A DNA stretch of 19,234 nt. It comes from Collinsella sp. TF05-9AC (GTDB taxonomy: Bacteria; Actinomycetota; Coriobacteriia; Coriobacteriales; Coriobacteriaceae). The stretch spans positions 1 through 19,234 of the forward strand of contig NZ_QSSH01000005.1 of NCBI RefSeq assembly GCF_003438495.1. The letters are read 5' to 3'. Below, piece after piece: positions 8,040 through 15,815 of the stretch. The notes below the pieces were generated by a model, which saw nothing but the letters and a program-made list of their open reading frames with translations, was not told the origin of the DNA and searched no databases. A program made the translations under genes and the position numbers. Position 1 is the first letter of the stretch, and every line of letters starts with the position of its first letter.

Positions 8040-9798
8040 GATGATGTCTCGCCGTCGCCTGATTGAGGCGGCTGCCGGTGCGCTGTTGCTTTCGGGCTGC
8101 TCGGTGCAGGAAGACTCCTCGACCAAAAAGGTCAAAAAGCAGGACAGGATTAAAAAGGCCGAGTCCTCGGACGGTACCAAGCACCTCCGCGACAAGGACG
8201 AGCTCTACGAGGTCTATGATGACTCGGGCATTGTGACCATGTACCTGACGGTCTCGCGCGGCAACAGCTCCGAGAACACCGATCATAGCTGGGCCGAGAT
8301 CAATACGTACTCGGTCTACGACTACGCCGACATGGGCGTGGCGCGCTATCAGGTTATGGGCCTGCTGCAGGCGGGCGACGAAGACGGCCCGGTGGCCGGC
8401 GAGGTTGGCTATGGCGAGGAAGCGCCCAATGCTACCGTGCAGGTGCGCGGCCAGACGTCGAGCGGTTATACGCAGAAGAATTACAAGGTAGAGCTCAAAA
8501 AGGGCAAGGGTACCTGGCGCCAGCAGCGCGCGATTGCGCTTAACAAGCACATGGGCGAGGGTATGCGTTTTCGCAACAAGATGGCCTACGACCTTATCCG
8601 TGGGATTCCCCAGATGATGGGCTTGCGCACGCAGTTTGTGCATCTGTGGGTGTGCGACCAGACCGAAAAGTCCAACGACACCTTTGAGGACTACGGCTTG
8701 TTTACGCAGGTGGAGCAGCTCAACAAAACGGCGCTTAAGGCGCACGGCTTGGATAAGAACGGGCATCTGTACAAGGTGAACAGCTTTGATTTCTATCGCT
8801 ACGAGGACACCATTAAGCTTGCCGACGATCCCGACTACAACCAGGCCAACTTTGAGGGCATGCTCGAGATTAAGGGCGACTCGGACCACACCAAGCTCAT
8901 CGAGATGCTCGATGCACTCAACGACGAATCCCAAAAGATCGATGACGTGCTCGACGCCTACTTTGATACCGAGAATCTGGTCTATTGGTTGGCGTTTCAG
9001 ATCCTGACGGGCAACTGCGATACGCAGAACCGTAACTGCTATCTGTACAGCCCGCTCAACTCAAATACCTGGTACTTTTTGGATTGGGATAACGACGGCA
9101 TGTTGCGTAAGCTTGAGCTGAGCCTGAAGGGGTTCTCGGACTATGCGAGCTGGGAGCGCGGCGTAAGCAACTACTGGGGCAACGTGCTGTTCAACCGCGC
9201 GTTGCGCAGCAAGTCGTTCCGCAGCGAACTCGACCGTGCCGTCAAGGACTTGCGCTCGTATTTGTCCGAGGAACGTCTGGCCAAGATGATCAAGCACTAT
9301 CGCGAGGTTACCGAATCCCTGGTCTTTGCTTCGCCCGATATCGACAATCTGCCTGTCACCAAGGATCAATATGAGCAGATTGCCGCGGCGATTCCTTCTG
9401 AGATCGAGGAGAACTATAAGAGCTATTGCGAGAGCTATATAAAGCCCATGCCGTTCTACATCGGTGTGCCGCAGATCGATAACGGTAAGCTGCGCATGAA
9501 CTGGGATGCCGCGTACGACTTTGAGGCGCGCGATATTCGCTATACCGTCGAGCTTGCGCGCGACTATGCCATAAGCGACGTGCTTTTTAAGGCAGAGGAC
9601 GTGCTGCTTCCCGAGGTGACCTGCGATGCGCCCGATTCCGGCCAGTACTTTGTGCGCGTGCGTGCCACTAACTCCGACGGCTATACGCAAGATGCGTTTG
9701 ACTATTACGTTACCGACGACGGCAAGCAGTACGGCATGAAGTGTTTTTACGTGCAGGACGGCGGTAAGGTCGTGGAGGATACGTATGAGGAGGGCTAG
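8029..9798 (+). CDS. CotH-family kinase-like lipoprotein with Tat-type signal
   Basis: The ATG at 8029 follows GGGGAGG with ideal spacing. The 589-residue product begins with SRRRLIE (7-13), a near match to the twin-arginine motif, then a short hydrophobic stretch and a lipobox LSGC (Cys24). It should thus be an exported, membrane-anchored lipoprotein. The body carries CotH features: RGQTSSGYTQKNYKVEL (about 145-160), a NCDTQNRN loop (Asp331, Asn334) resembling a kinase catalytic loop, and DWDND (Asp352, Asp354) for metal binding. The last ~110 residues look like a fibronectin type III-like beta sandwich. Spore-coat CotH phosphorylates Ser residues of coat proteins; many relatives occur in non-spore-formers with unknown targets. 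Here the gene sits inside the pel operon and overlaps the VTC gene by 14 nt, suggesting a role at the cell surface linked to the polymer. Confidence 0.85.
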   Translation: MTDRMMSRRRLIEAAAGALLLSGCSVQEDSSTKKVKKQDRIKKAESSDGTKHLRDKDELYEVYDDSGIVTMYLTVSRGNSSENTDHSWAEINTYSVYDYADMGVARYQVMGLLQAGDEDGPVAGEVGYGEEAPNATVQVRGQTSSGYTQKNYKVELKKGKGTWRQQRAIALNKHMGEGMRFRNKMAYDLIRGIPQMMGLRTQFVHLWVCDQTEKSNDTFEDYGLFTQVEQLNKTALKAHGLDKNGHLYKVNSFDFYRYEDTIKLADDPDYNQANFEGMLEIKGDSDHTKLIEMLDALNDESQKIDDVLDAYFDTENLVYWLAFQILTGNCDTQNRNCYLYSPLNSNTWYFLDWDNDGMLRKLELSLKGFSDYASWERGVSNYWGNVLFNRALRSKSFRSELDRAVKDLRSYLSEERLAKMIKHYREVTESLVFASPDIDNLPVTKDQYEQIAAAIPSEIEENYKSYCESYIKPMPFYIGVPQIDNGKLRMNWDAAYDFEARDIRYTVELARDYAISDVLFKAEDVLLPEVTCDAPDSGQYFVRVRATNSDGYTQDAFDYYVTDDGKQYGMKCFYVQDGGKVVEDTYEEG

Positions 9799-10576
9799 CG
9801 CGCTGCTTGAGCGCCTGGCGGCACCTCCTGCGCGTACCACGCAGGAGCGTTACCGCCACGAGCTCAAATATCTCATTAACGAGGGTGAGCACACTGCGCT
9901 TGCCTGTCGCATGGCGCCGGTGTTTAAGCTGGACAAGCATGCGCAGGCGGGCGGTTACACCATTCGCAGCCTGTACTTTGACGACTACTGCAACTCGGCC
10001 TACGAGGAAAAAGACGCCGGTATTCTCATGCGCAAAAAGTATCGCGTGCGCATCTATAACGGCGGCGACAAAGTGATTAAGCTCGAGCGCAAAAAGAAGT
10101 ACGGTAGCTGGATCTACAAGGAGGACGCACCGCTCACGCGTGGCGAGTTTGAGCAGATCCTGGCCGGAGACTACGACTTTTTGCTGAGGAGCCCCTATCC
10201 GCTCTGTCGCGAGTTCTACATCGAGTGCATCTGCAACGTGATGCGCCCACGGACCATCGTGGACTACGAGCGCGAGCCGTGGGTGATGGATGAGGGTACC
10301 GTGCGCATCACGTTTGACATGAACGTGCGTGCCGCGGTGGGTAGCTTTGACATCTTTGACGCGACGCTGCCCGCACTGCCGGTCCTGGAGCCCGGCAAGC
10401 TGGTGATGGAGGTCAAGTTTACGGAGTTTTGCCCGCAGCTGGTGCGCGATATGGTGCCGCCGGGCGCGGCCGAGCTCACGGCGGTCTCCAAGTACTGCCT
10501 GTGTTACGAAAAGACCGCCTACTTGCGCGGATTTAATTACTGGGAATCGGATTTTGAGAACCGAGGGGATATTTAG
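9785..10576 (+). CDS. VTC-domain polyphosphate polymerase-like protein
   Basis: The ATG at 9785 follows GGAGG (9774-9778) at 6 nt and overlaps the CotH gene. The 263-residue product is a stand-alone VTC domain. It has RYRHELKY (22-29), IRSLYFDD (60-67), KYRVRIYN and KLERKKK (basic tunnel lysines/arginines, about 84-105), VDYEREPW, VRITFDMNVRA, VMEVKFTEFCP (metal-binding Glu, about 208-218) and SKYCLCYEK near the end. In yeast Vtc4 this tunnel domain makes polyphosphate from ATP; bacterial copies lack the SPX and membrane parts. It has no signal peptide and should be cytosolic. VTC, CotH and DUF4956 genes are often found together in bacteria, but their joint function is not established. Presence in the pel operon is the notable point. 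Confidence 0.85.
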   Translation: MRRASALLERLAAPPARTTQERYRHELKYLINEGEHTALACRMAPVFKLDKHAQAGGYTIRSLYFDDYCNSAYEEKDAGILMRKKYRVRIYNGGDKVIKLERKKKYGSWIYKEDAPLTRGEFEQILAGDYDFLLRSPYPLCREFYIECICNVMRPRTIVDYEREPWVMDEGTVRITFDMNVRAAVGSFDIFDATLPALPVLEPGKLVMEVKFTEFCPQLVRDMVPPGAAELTAVSKYCLCYEKTAYLRGFNYWESDFENRGDI

Positions 10577-10579
10577 ACC

Positions 10580-11245
10580 ATGAGCACCAGGGACTTTTTT
10601 AAGAACTCCGTCTTGGAGGCGTTTGGCCAGGTCGACCCTGCCAAGATCGGCCTGTCGCTGCTCGTGGCGCTCGCCATGGGCATCCTGATCTATTACGTGT
10701 ACAAGCGCTTTTTTACTGGCGTGGTGTATTCGCGCAGTTTTGCCGTGACGCTCGTGGGCATGTGCGTGCTCACCTGCATGGTCACGCTCGCGATCTCGAC
10801 CAACGTGGTTATCTCGCTCGGTATGGTCGGTGCTCTGTCTATCGTCCGCTATCGTACGGCGGTCAAGGACCCGCTCGACCTGCTGTATCTGTTTTGGGCC
10901 ATTACCACGGGCATTACGGCAGGTGCCGGCATGTACGCGCTCGTGGGGCTCACGGCAGTGGTGATCGTGGTGATGATCGCCGGTTTTGCGAGCCACCAGG
11001 ACAAGGCGCGCGTGTACATGATGGTCATCCACTACACGGGCCAGACCACCGGCGATGATATCGTGCGCGCGTTTGGGCGCACCAAGTTCACCGTCAAGTC
11101 CAAGACGATGCGCGGCGACAAAGTCGAGATGGCCGTCGAGCTGTTCTCGGACGGTGTGGATATGCCCTATGCCGACGCCATCCGCGCACTCGATGGCGTG
11201 GAAGACCTAACGTTGATCCAATACAACGGCGAGTACCACGGCTAA
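10580..11245 (+). CDS. DUF4956 family membrane protein
   Basis: The ATG at 10580 lies 3 nt after the VTC stop, with GAGGGG (10563-10568) upstream. The 221-residue protein has about four hydrophobic helices in its first 140 residues, separated by the family hallmark GMVGALSIVRYRTAVKDPLD (about 87-106). A soluble C-terminal alpha/beta domain of about 80 residues follows. DUF4956 proteins have no assigned reaction. They are regularly encoded next to VTC and CotH genes, and by inference may form a membrane channel or anchor for the polyphosphate polymerase. This is the last gene of the operon and is followed by a hairpin at 11252-11275. Confidence 0.85.
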   Translation: MSTRDFFKNSVLEAFGQVDPAKIGLSLLVALAMGILIYYVYKRFFTGVVYSRSFAVTLVGMCVLTCMVTLAISTNVVISLGMVGALSIVRYRTAVKDPLDLLYLFWAITTGITAGAGMYALVGLTAVVIVVMIAGFASHQDKARVYMMVIHYTGQTTGDDIVRAFGRTKFTVKSKTMRGDKVEMAVELFSDGVDMPYADAIRALDGVEDLTLIQYNGEYHG

Positions 11246-11251
11246 CTATGT

Positions 11252-11275
11252 TCCGGCGTTCTGCCGAACGCCGGA
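11252..11275 (+). terminator. Hairpin at the end of the pel operon (possible terminator)
   Basis: A perfect 9-bp inverted repeat, TCCGGCGTT/AACGCCGGA, with a 6-nt loop begins 7 bp after the DUF4956 stop. There is no T tract after it, so it is not a standard intrinsic terminator. It may be a Rho-assisted terminator or an mRNA 3'-end stabiliser. Confidence 0.4.
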
Positions 11276-11310
11276 CCGCTCGACGCTGCGCGGGCATCTG
11301 CCGGGCGATC

Positions 11311-11367
11311 TGCCGCTCAAACCGTCGCTCGCGTACATAAAGTACGCTTCGCTCCTCTTTCGCGGCA
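11311..11367. repeat. Structured intergenic repeat, copy 1
   Basis: This 57-nt unit recurs at 19015-19070. Outer arms TGCCGC/GCGGCA enclose an inner hairpin GCGTAC-ATAAA-GTACGC. The segments AAACCGTCGCTCGCGTAC and CGCTCCTCTTTC are identical in both copies. Both copies lie in non-coding DNA downstream of transcription units, which suggests a REP-like family. Its activity is unknown. Confidence 0.7.
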
Positions 11368-11479
11368 CCTCGCCACGGCAGCTGCTCGCTCGCTGGCGTT
11401 TCCTCGACCTGGGCGGTTGAAATGATCCATGCGGTCCGTCTCATTTACTCAATTTGCTGGGATGGGTTGGGTATCATGG

Positions 11480-11493
11480 TGAAAGCGATTTCA
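11480..11493. promoter_or_regulatory. LacI-type operator upstream of the repressor gene
   Basis: TGAAAGCGATTTCA has inverted TGAAA/TTTCA arms around a central CG, the layout of LacI-family operators. A possible -10 box, TATCAT (11472-11477), lies immediately upstream, so bound repressor would cover the transcription start. It shares TGAAA-N-CGATT with two sites before the permease gene, implying autoregulation. Confidence 0.6.
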
Positions 11494-11508
11494 ACGACAG
11501 GGGTGCTC

Positions 11509-12489
11509 GTGGTAAAGATGAAAGATGTGGCCGAGCTGGCGGGCGTTTCGAGCGCCGCCGTCTCGCGTTACCTCAACGGTGGCTACATATCGGCGGATAA
11601 GGCCGAGCGCATTAAGCAGGCGATTGAGCTGACAGGATACGTGCGGTCCAGCCAAGCTCGCGCGCTGCGCACCGGTTCCACCAAGCTCATCGGCGTCATC
11701 GTGCCCAAGATCAACTCGGAGTCCGTGAGCCGCATTACCGCCGGCATTGGCCAGGTGCTCGGTCGCCGTGGCTACCAGATGCTGCTTGCTAACACTGACA
11801 ACGCGGCCGATCGTGAGCTCGAATACCTCGATTTATTCCAAAACCACCCAGTCGATGGCATTGTGCTGGTGGCAACTATGATTACCGACGAGCACCGTCG
11901 GGCGATTGAATCGTGCCGCGTGCCCATCGTGCTGATCGGTCAGAATGTTGAGGGCGCGGCGTGCGTCTATCACGACGATTACGAGGCCGCCTTTGAGCTG
12001 GGCCATGCACTTGCGGGTCGCGTGGACGGCAAGATTGCCTATATTGGAGTTACCGAAGAGGACCGAACGGCCGGTTATGACCGCCGTCGCGGTTTTGAGG
12101 CCGGCTTGCGCGCCGCGGGTAACCCACTCGATGCCGCCTTGATTCGTTTGGGCTCGTTTACGCTCGACTCGGGCTATGGTGCGGCGCGTGAACTGCTTTC
12201 CGTCACTCCCGATGTTTCGTTTATCGCCTGCGCGACCGACACCATGGCGGCGGGCGCGCTGCGTGCTATCGATGAGGTCCGCGGCATGGGCGAGGGCATA
12301 CACCGCGTGAGCGGTTTTGGCGACAACGCGTTTTTGCGCGCGCTGACGGGCGGCATTCCCACCGTGCATTATGGCTACCTGACCAGTGGCGTCGAGGCGA
12401 CCAATATGTTGCTCAACACGCTCGATGGCGTGGAGGGGGAGAGCGGTCTCAAGACACTCAAGCTCGGCCATCAGCTTATGAATGTCTAG
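11509..12489 (+). CDS. scrR: LacI-family sucrose operon repressor (ScrR-like)
   Basis: The 326-residue product starts with the LacI helix-turn-helix (MKDVAELAGVSSAAVSRYLN, residues 4-23), then the hinge and a periplasmic-binding-protein-like sugar domain (from KLIGVIVPKI, about residue 60). GTG 11509 is chosen because AGGGG (11499-11503) lies 5 nt upstream; ATG 11518 would put the family-typical Met at the N-terminus but at a poorer distance. It would bind operators at 11480-11493, 12578-12591 and 12604-12617 and release them on a sucrose-derived effector. The effector is inferred only from the adjacent EIIBC and GH32 genes. An alternative is a related beta-fructoside regulator. Confidence 0.85.
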   Translation: MVKMKDVAELAGVSSAAVSRYLNGGYISADKAERIKQAIELTGYVRSSQARALRTGSTKLIGVIVPKINSESVSRITAGIGQVLGRRGYQMLLANTDNAADRELEYLDLFQNHPVDGIVLVATMITDEHRRAIESCRVPIVLIGQNVEGAACVYHDDYEAAFELGHALAGRVDGKIAYIGVTEEDRTAGYDRRRGFEAGLRAAGNPLDAALIRLGSFTLDSGYGAARELLSVTPDVSFIACATDTMAAGALRAIDEVRGMGEGIHRVSGFGDNAFLRALTGGIPTVHYGYLTSGVEATNMLLNTLDGVEGESGLKTLKLGHQLMNV

Positions 12490-12577
12490 GTCTTGGGCAC
12501 GTCTGCCTGCCTCTGAGTCGCCTGGTTTTTCCGTAAAACTACCATTCGCCGGCTTTTTCCTACCGTTTACCGCTATA

Positions 12578-12591
12578 TGAAAACGATTGCA
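12578..12591. promoter_or_regulatory. LacI-type operator 1 upstream of scrA
   Basis: TGAAAACGATTGCA shares its TGAAA-N-CGATT core with the site before the repressor gene. Together with the preceding A it also fits the generic catabolite-responsive-element consensus, so a second LacI-family protein cannot be excluded. I could not place a convincing -35/-10 pair around it. Confidence 0.6.
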
Positions 12592-12603
12592 GACATATGA
12601 AAC

Positions 12604-12617
12604 TGAAATCGATTACA
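12604..12617. promoter_or_regulatory. LacI-type operator 2 upstream of scrA
   Basis: TGAAATCGATTACA is the third copy of the operator. Its centre is 26 bp from operator 1, about two and a half helical turns. It lies 57 bp before the scrA start. Confidence 0.6.
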
Positions 12618-12673
12618 GTGTAAGTGTCAAAGATGGCCGGGTGCAAATGCGCCCGTTGGAGGAAAGGGAAGTC

Positions 12674-14074
12674 ATGGACTACCGCAAATCAGCCCAAGAG
12701 GTGCTCGACAACATCGGTGGCGCCGACAACGTTGTTTCGGCCGCGCACTGCGCCACTCGCCTGCGCCTGGTGATTGCCGATAACACTAAGGTTAACAAGG
12801 AGGCCATCGAGAATGTCGATGGCGCTAAGGGCGTCTTTGAGGCCCAGGGCCAGCTGCAGATTATTTTTGGCACCGGCACCGTCAACAAGGTCTACGAGGA
12901 GTTCATCGCGCTCAGTGGCGTCGAGGCTGCCACCAAGGCCGAGGTCAAGGAGGCCGCGGCGCAGCAGCAGAACATCTTTATGCGTGCCATTAAGGTGCTC
13001 GGCGACGTCTTTGTCCCTATCATCCCTGCCATCGTGGCTTCGGGCCTGCTGCTGGGCATTATGAGCGCCCTCAACTTTATGGCCTCCAACGGCTTTATCG
13101 CGCTCGACACCAATAACTTTATCTATAAGATCGCCGACCTGGTCTCGGGAACGTCCTTTGGCATTCTGCAGATCCTGATCGGCTACTCCGCCGCCAAGGC
13201 CTTTGGCGCCAACCCGTACCTGGGTGCTGTCGTCGGCGGTGCGTTCATCAACTCCTCGCTGCAGAGCGCCTACACGGTTGCCTCCGAGGGCGTTCAGACC
13301 ATGGTCACCGTCATCCCCGGCGTGTACAGCTTTGAGTGGGTCGGCTATCAGGGCCACGTGATCCCCATCGTTATCGCCTGCGCCATTCTGGCCTTCCTCG
13401 AGAAGCGCCTGCACAAGATCGTTCCCGAGATGTTCGACCTCTTTGTGACCCCGCTCGTCTCGGTGTTCGTGACCGTGCTCGTGACGCTCGTTGCCGTCGG
13501 CCCCATCTTTGTCTGGGCCGAGAACGCCATCCTCGGTCTGATCCAGGCCCTGCTGACCCTGCCCTTCGGCATCGGTTCCTTTATCGTCGGCCTGTTCTAT
13601 GCCCCCACGGTCGTTACCGGTATCCACCAGATGTACACCGCCATCGACCTGGGTCAGCTCGCCCAGTACGGTGTGACCTACTGGCTGCCCATCGCCAGCG
13701 CTGCCAACATCGCTCAGGGTGGCGCCGCGCTTGCCGTTGCCTTTAAGACCCGCGATGCCAAGATCAAGGGTTTGGCACTTCCTTCGGCCCTGTCCGCCTT
13801 CATGGGTATTACCGAGCCGGCCATCTTTGGTGTGAACCTGCGCTTCTTTAAGCCCTTCATCGCCGGCTGCATCGGTGGCGGTTGCGGCGCCCTGGTCTGC
13901 GCGCTCACCTGGCTTGCCGCTTCCGGTACGGGCGTTACGGGTATCTTCGGTATCCTGCTGTGCCTGGCCCAGCCCGTGCAGTACGCGATCATGTTTGCGG
14001 TCGCCGCGCTGGTTTCCTTTGGCGTTTCGTTTGTCCTGTACAAGGACGAGCCCAAGGCTTCCGAGCAGGCCTAA
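12674..14074 (+). CDS. scrA: Sucrose-type PTS permease, EIIBC
   Basis: The ATG at 12674 follows GGAGGAAAGGGAA. The 466-residue product has an N-terminal EIIB domain with the phosphorylated cysteine in AAHCATRLRL (Cys26). A linker (about 85-105) leads to a ten-helix EIIC domain with the GITEP substrate motif (378-382) and ends in a short charged tail. It imports sucrose as sucrose-6-phosphate, taking phosphate from PEP through EI, HPr and EIIA. No EIIA domain is fused or encoded nearby, so a glucose-type EIIA from elsewhere must serve. Codon use is strongly biased to C-ending codons, suggesting high expression. Sucrose specificity is inferred from the repressor and GH32 partners; trehalose or beta-glucoside EIIBCs are related. 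Confidence 0.88.
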   Translation: MDYRKSAQEVLDNIGGADNVVSAAHCATRLRLVIADNTKVNKEAIENVDGAKGVFEAQGQLQIIFGTGTVNKVYEEFIALSGVEAATKAEVKEAAAQQQNIFMRAIKVLGDVFVPIIPAIVASGLLLGIMSALNFMASNGFIALDTNNFIYKIADLVSGTSFGILQILIGYSAAKAFGANPYLGAVVGGAFINSSLQSAYTVASEGVQTMVTVIPGVYSFEWVGYQGHVIPIVIACAILAFLEKRLHKIVPEMFDLFVTPLVSVFVTVLVTLVAVGPIFVWAENAILGLIQALLTLPFGIGSFIVGLFYAPTVVTGIHQMYTAIDLGQLAQYGVTYWLPIASAANIAQGGAALAVAFKTRDAKIKGLALPSALSAFMGITEPAIFGVNLRFFKPFIAGCIGGGCGALVCALTWLAASGTGVTGIFGILLCLAQPVQYAIMFAVAALVSFGVSFVLYKDEPKASEQA

Positions 14075-14093
14075 GAGCTTTTGATTGAAGGGT

Positions 14094-14118
14094 GCCCGCG
14101 GGTTGTATGCTCGCGGGC
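14094..14118 (+). terminator. Hairpin between scrA and scrB
   Basis: GCCCGCG/CGCGGGC (7 bp) encloses an 11-nt loop and is followed by GTTTCCC. The T tract is weak, so it would at most partly terminate transcription, lowering scrB relative to scrA. Confidence 0.4.
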
Positions 14119-14180
14119 GTTTCCCGTATCTGGTGTCGATCTCTGGCGCCTTGTTACTTTCGATCCGTTAGGACTTTGAT

Positions 14181-15719
14181 ATGTCTAATGCACTTGGCCG
14201 CGACCTTGCAAAGCTGGTCGCCGCTGTTGACGCTGCCGCCTCTGAGTGCGGCCATGGCGCGTATGGCCAGCGCTTCCATATTATGCCGCCGGCGGGCTGG
14301 CTCAACGACCCCAACGGTCTTTGCCAGGCAGGCGGCGTGTTCCATGCCTATTTTCAGTATGCGCCGTTTGATGTCGAGGGCGGCGTTAAGGTCTGGGGCC
14401 ATGCGACGAGTCGCGATCTTATGACGTGGGACTACGTTGGCGCCCCACTGCTGCCCGACGAGCCGTTCGATTGCCACGGTGTGTATTCGGGCTCCGCGCT
14501 TGCCGAAGACGGTTGCATTCGCGTGCTCTATACGGGCAACGTTAAGCTTTCCGATGCTGACGGTACGTACGACTACGTCAATACTGGCCGCCGCGCCGAT
14601 ACCGTCTATGTGGAGAGCGTTGATGGCCTTGCCGGTCGGGAGTTCAACCAAAAGCGCGTGGTGCTGGCGTCCGAGGATTATCCTGAGGATTTGACCTGCC
14701 ACGTGCGCGATCCCAAGGTGTGGCGTGACGCGGACGGGCGTTATCACATGGTGCTGGGCGCGCGTCGTCGCGTGGATGGGCCGCATGTCGATAGTCGATT
14801 TTGCGCTATGCACGGCGAGGGCGCCGGTCGCGATGTGGGCGAGATCTTGGTGTATGGCTCGGCCGATATGCTGAGCTGGGAGCTCGAGAGCCGTGTGTCT
14901 ACGCCCGAGCGTTTTGGCTTTATGTGGGAATGCCCGGGGTATATTGAGCTCGATGCGAATGGCGATACCGCTGCATTTTTGTCGTTCTCGCCCCAGGGCC
15001 TTGAGGGCGGTCGTTGGGACCGCGGGAACGTATACGCTGCTGGCTACATGCCTGTAACGGGCAATATTACCGGTGGTGACGGTGCCTATGAGCTGGGCGA
15101 GTTCCGCCTGTGGGACGCCGGTTTTGACTTCTATGCTCCGCAGGAGTTCACGGCCGAGGACGGTCGCCATATTCTGATTGGCTGGATGGGCATGCCCGAC
15201 GAGCCGACCTATGGCAACGCGCCGACCGTTGTGTGCGGCTGGCAGCACTGCATGACGGTGCCGCGTGAGCTTACAGCCGGTGACGGCGGCGTGGTGCTGC
15301 AGCAGCCGACGCGCGAGATCGAGCGCCATTATGCCTCGGTGCGTGTGGGGGAGGGCTCGTTGGAGGTTGCCGGCGATACCTGCTTTGACGTTGTTGTCGA
15401 CGGTGTCGACGGCGCGTTTACCACAACCGTTGATGGCGAGCTAAGGCTGGCGTTTATGCCTGCCGAGGGCGAACTGCCCGCGCGCTTTGAGATGCGATTT
15501 ACCGATGAAGACTGCGCTTCTGCCGGCTGCGGTCGTACCGTGCGTTGGGAGCCCGTCGACGAGGTTCGTAACGTGCGCATTGTCGGCGATGTCTCGTCGG
15601 TCGAGGTGTTTGTGAACGATGGCGCGCTCGTGTTTTCGACACGCATCTATCCCGAGGCCTATGGCGTGTCCGTTGACGCCCCGGGTGCGAACGTGACCTA
15701 TCACGCGCTCAACATCTAG
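14181..15719 (+). CDS. scrB: Sucrose-6-phosphate hydrolase, GH32
   Basis: The ATG at 14181 follows TAGGA at about 8 nt. The 512-residue protein has the GH32 five-bladed propeller motifs: WLNDPNG with nucleophile Asp43, FQYAP, RDPK (Arg176-Asp177, transition-state stabiliser) and WECPG with acid/base Glu250. A C-terminal beta-sandwich module starts at about residue 390. It has no signal peptide, so it acts in the cytosol on the sucrose-6-phosphate delivered by the EIIBC, giving glucose-6-phosphate and fructose. The length is at the upper end of the usual 450-500. It shares transcription or at least regulation with scrA. A broader beta-fructosidase activity cannot be excluded. Confidence 0.92.
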   Translation: MSNALGRDLAKLVAAVDAAASECGHGAYGQRFHIMPPAGWLNDPNGLCQAGGVFHAYFQYAPFDVEGGVKVWGHATSRDLMTWDYVGAPLLPDEPFDCHGVYSGSALAEDGCIRVLYTGNVKLSDADGTYDYVNTGRRADTVYVESVDGLAGREFNQKRVVLASEDYPEDLTCHVRDPKVWRDADGRYHMVLGARRRVDGPHVDSRFCAMHGEGAGRDVGEILVYGSADMLSWELESRVSTPERFGFMWECPGYIELDANGDTAAFLSFSPQGLEGGRWDRGNVYAAGYMPVTGNITGGDGAYELGEFRLWDAGFDFYAPQEFTAEDGRHILIGWMGMPDEPTYGNAPTVVCGWQHCMTVPRELTAGDGGVVLQQPTREIERHYASVRVGEGSLEVAGDTCFDVVVDGVDGAFTTTVDGELRLAFMPAEGELPARFEMRFTDEDCASAGCGRTVRWEPVDEVRNVRIVGDVSSVEVFVNDGALVFSTRIYPEAYGVSVDAPGANVTYHALNI

Positions 15720-15741
15720 GCGATTGGTCGCATATCGGCGC

Positions 15742-15747
15742 TATACT
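15742..15747 (+). promoter_or_regulatory. Possible -10 box before the scrB terminator
   Basis: TATACT matches the -10 consensus at five of six positions. No good -35 stands at the right distance (TTGGTC at 15724 is only 12 bp away). If active, its transcript would begin just before the strong hairpin at 15758-15788. Confidence 0.3.
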
Positions 15748-15757
15748 GCAGCCGTTG

Positions 15758-15797
15758 CCCACGGTGCGGGGAACACCCGCATCGTGGGTTTTTGTTT
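15758..15797 (+). terminator. Intrinsic terminator after scrB
   Basis: CCCACGGTGCGGG pairs with CCCGCATCGTGGG (13 bp, one G-T wobble) around a GAACA loop and is followed by TTTTTGTTT. It is the best intrinsic terminator in the window. It lies 38 bp after scrB and 19 bp before the start of the next gene, so it could also attenuate that gene. Confidence 0.85.
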
Positions 15798-15815
15798 GTG
15801 AAGGGACGGTGTCGC

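Noticed and set aside
9710..11032. 440-codon minus-strand frame opposite the VTC and DUF4956 genes
   Set aside because: A His/Arg-rich shadow translation. It spans two well-supported plus-strand genes and has no recognisable motif.
11246..11450. Possible protein in the gap after DUF4956
   Set aside because: The stretch consists of a hairpin and the structured repeat. Translations on either strand are low-complexity Arg/Ser-rich.
12577..12617. CcpA-type catabolite repression sites
   Set aside because: The sites fit the cre consensus, but the adjacent LacI/ScrR gene and the same core in its own promoter are a simpler explanation, and CcpA control is not expected in Actinobacteria.
14154..15329. 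391-codon minus-strand frame opposite scrB, and similar ones at 3968-4990, 4771-5793, 7900-8934 and 12689-13627
   Set aside because: All lie antisense to confidently identified genes, with translations typical of GC-rich antisense strands.
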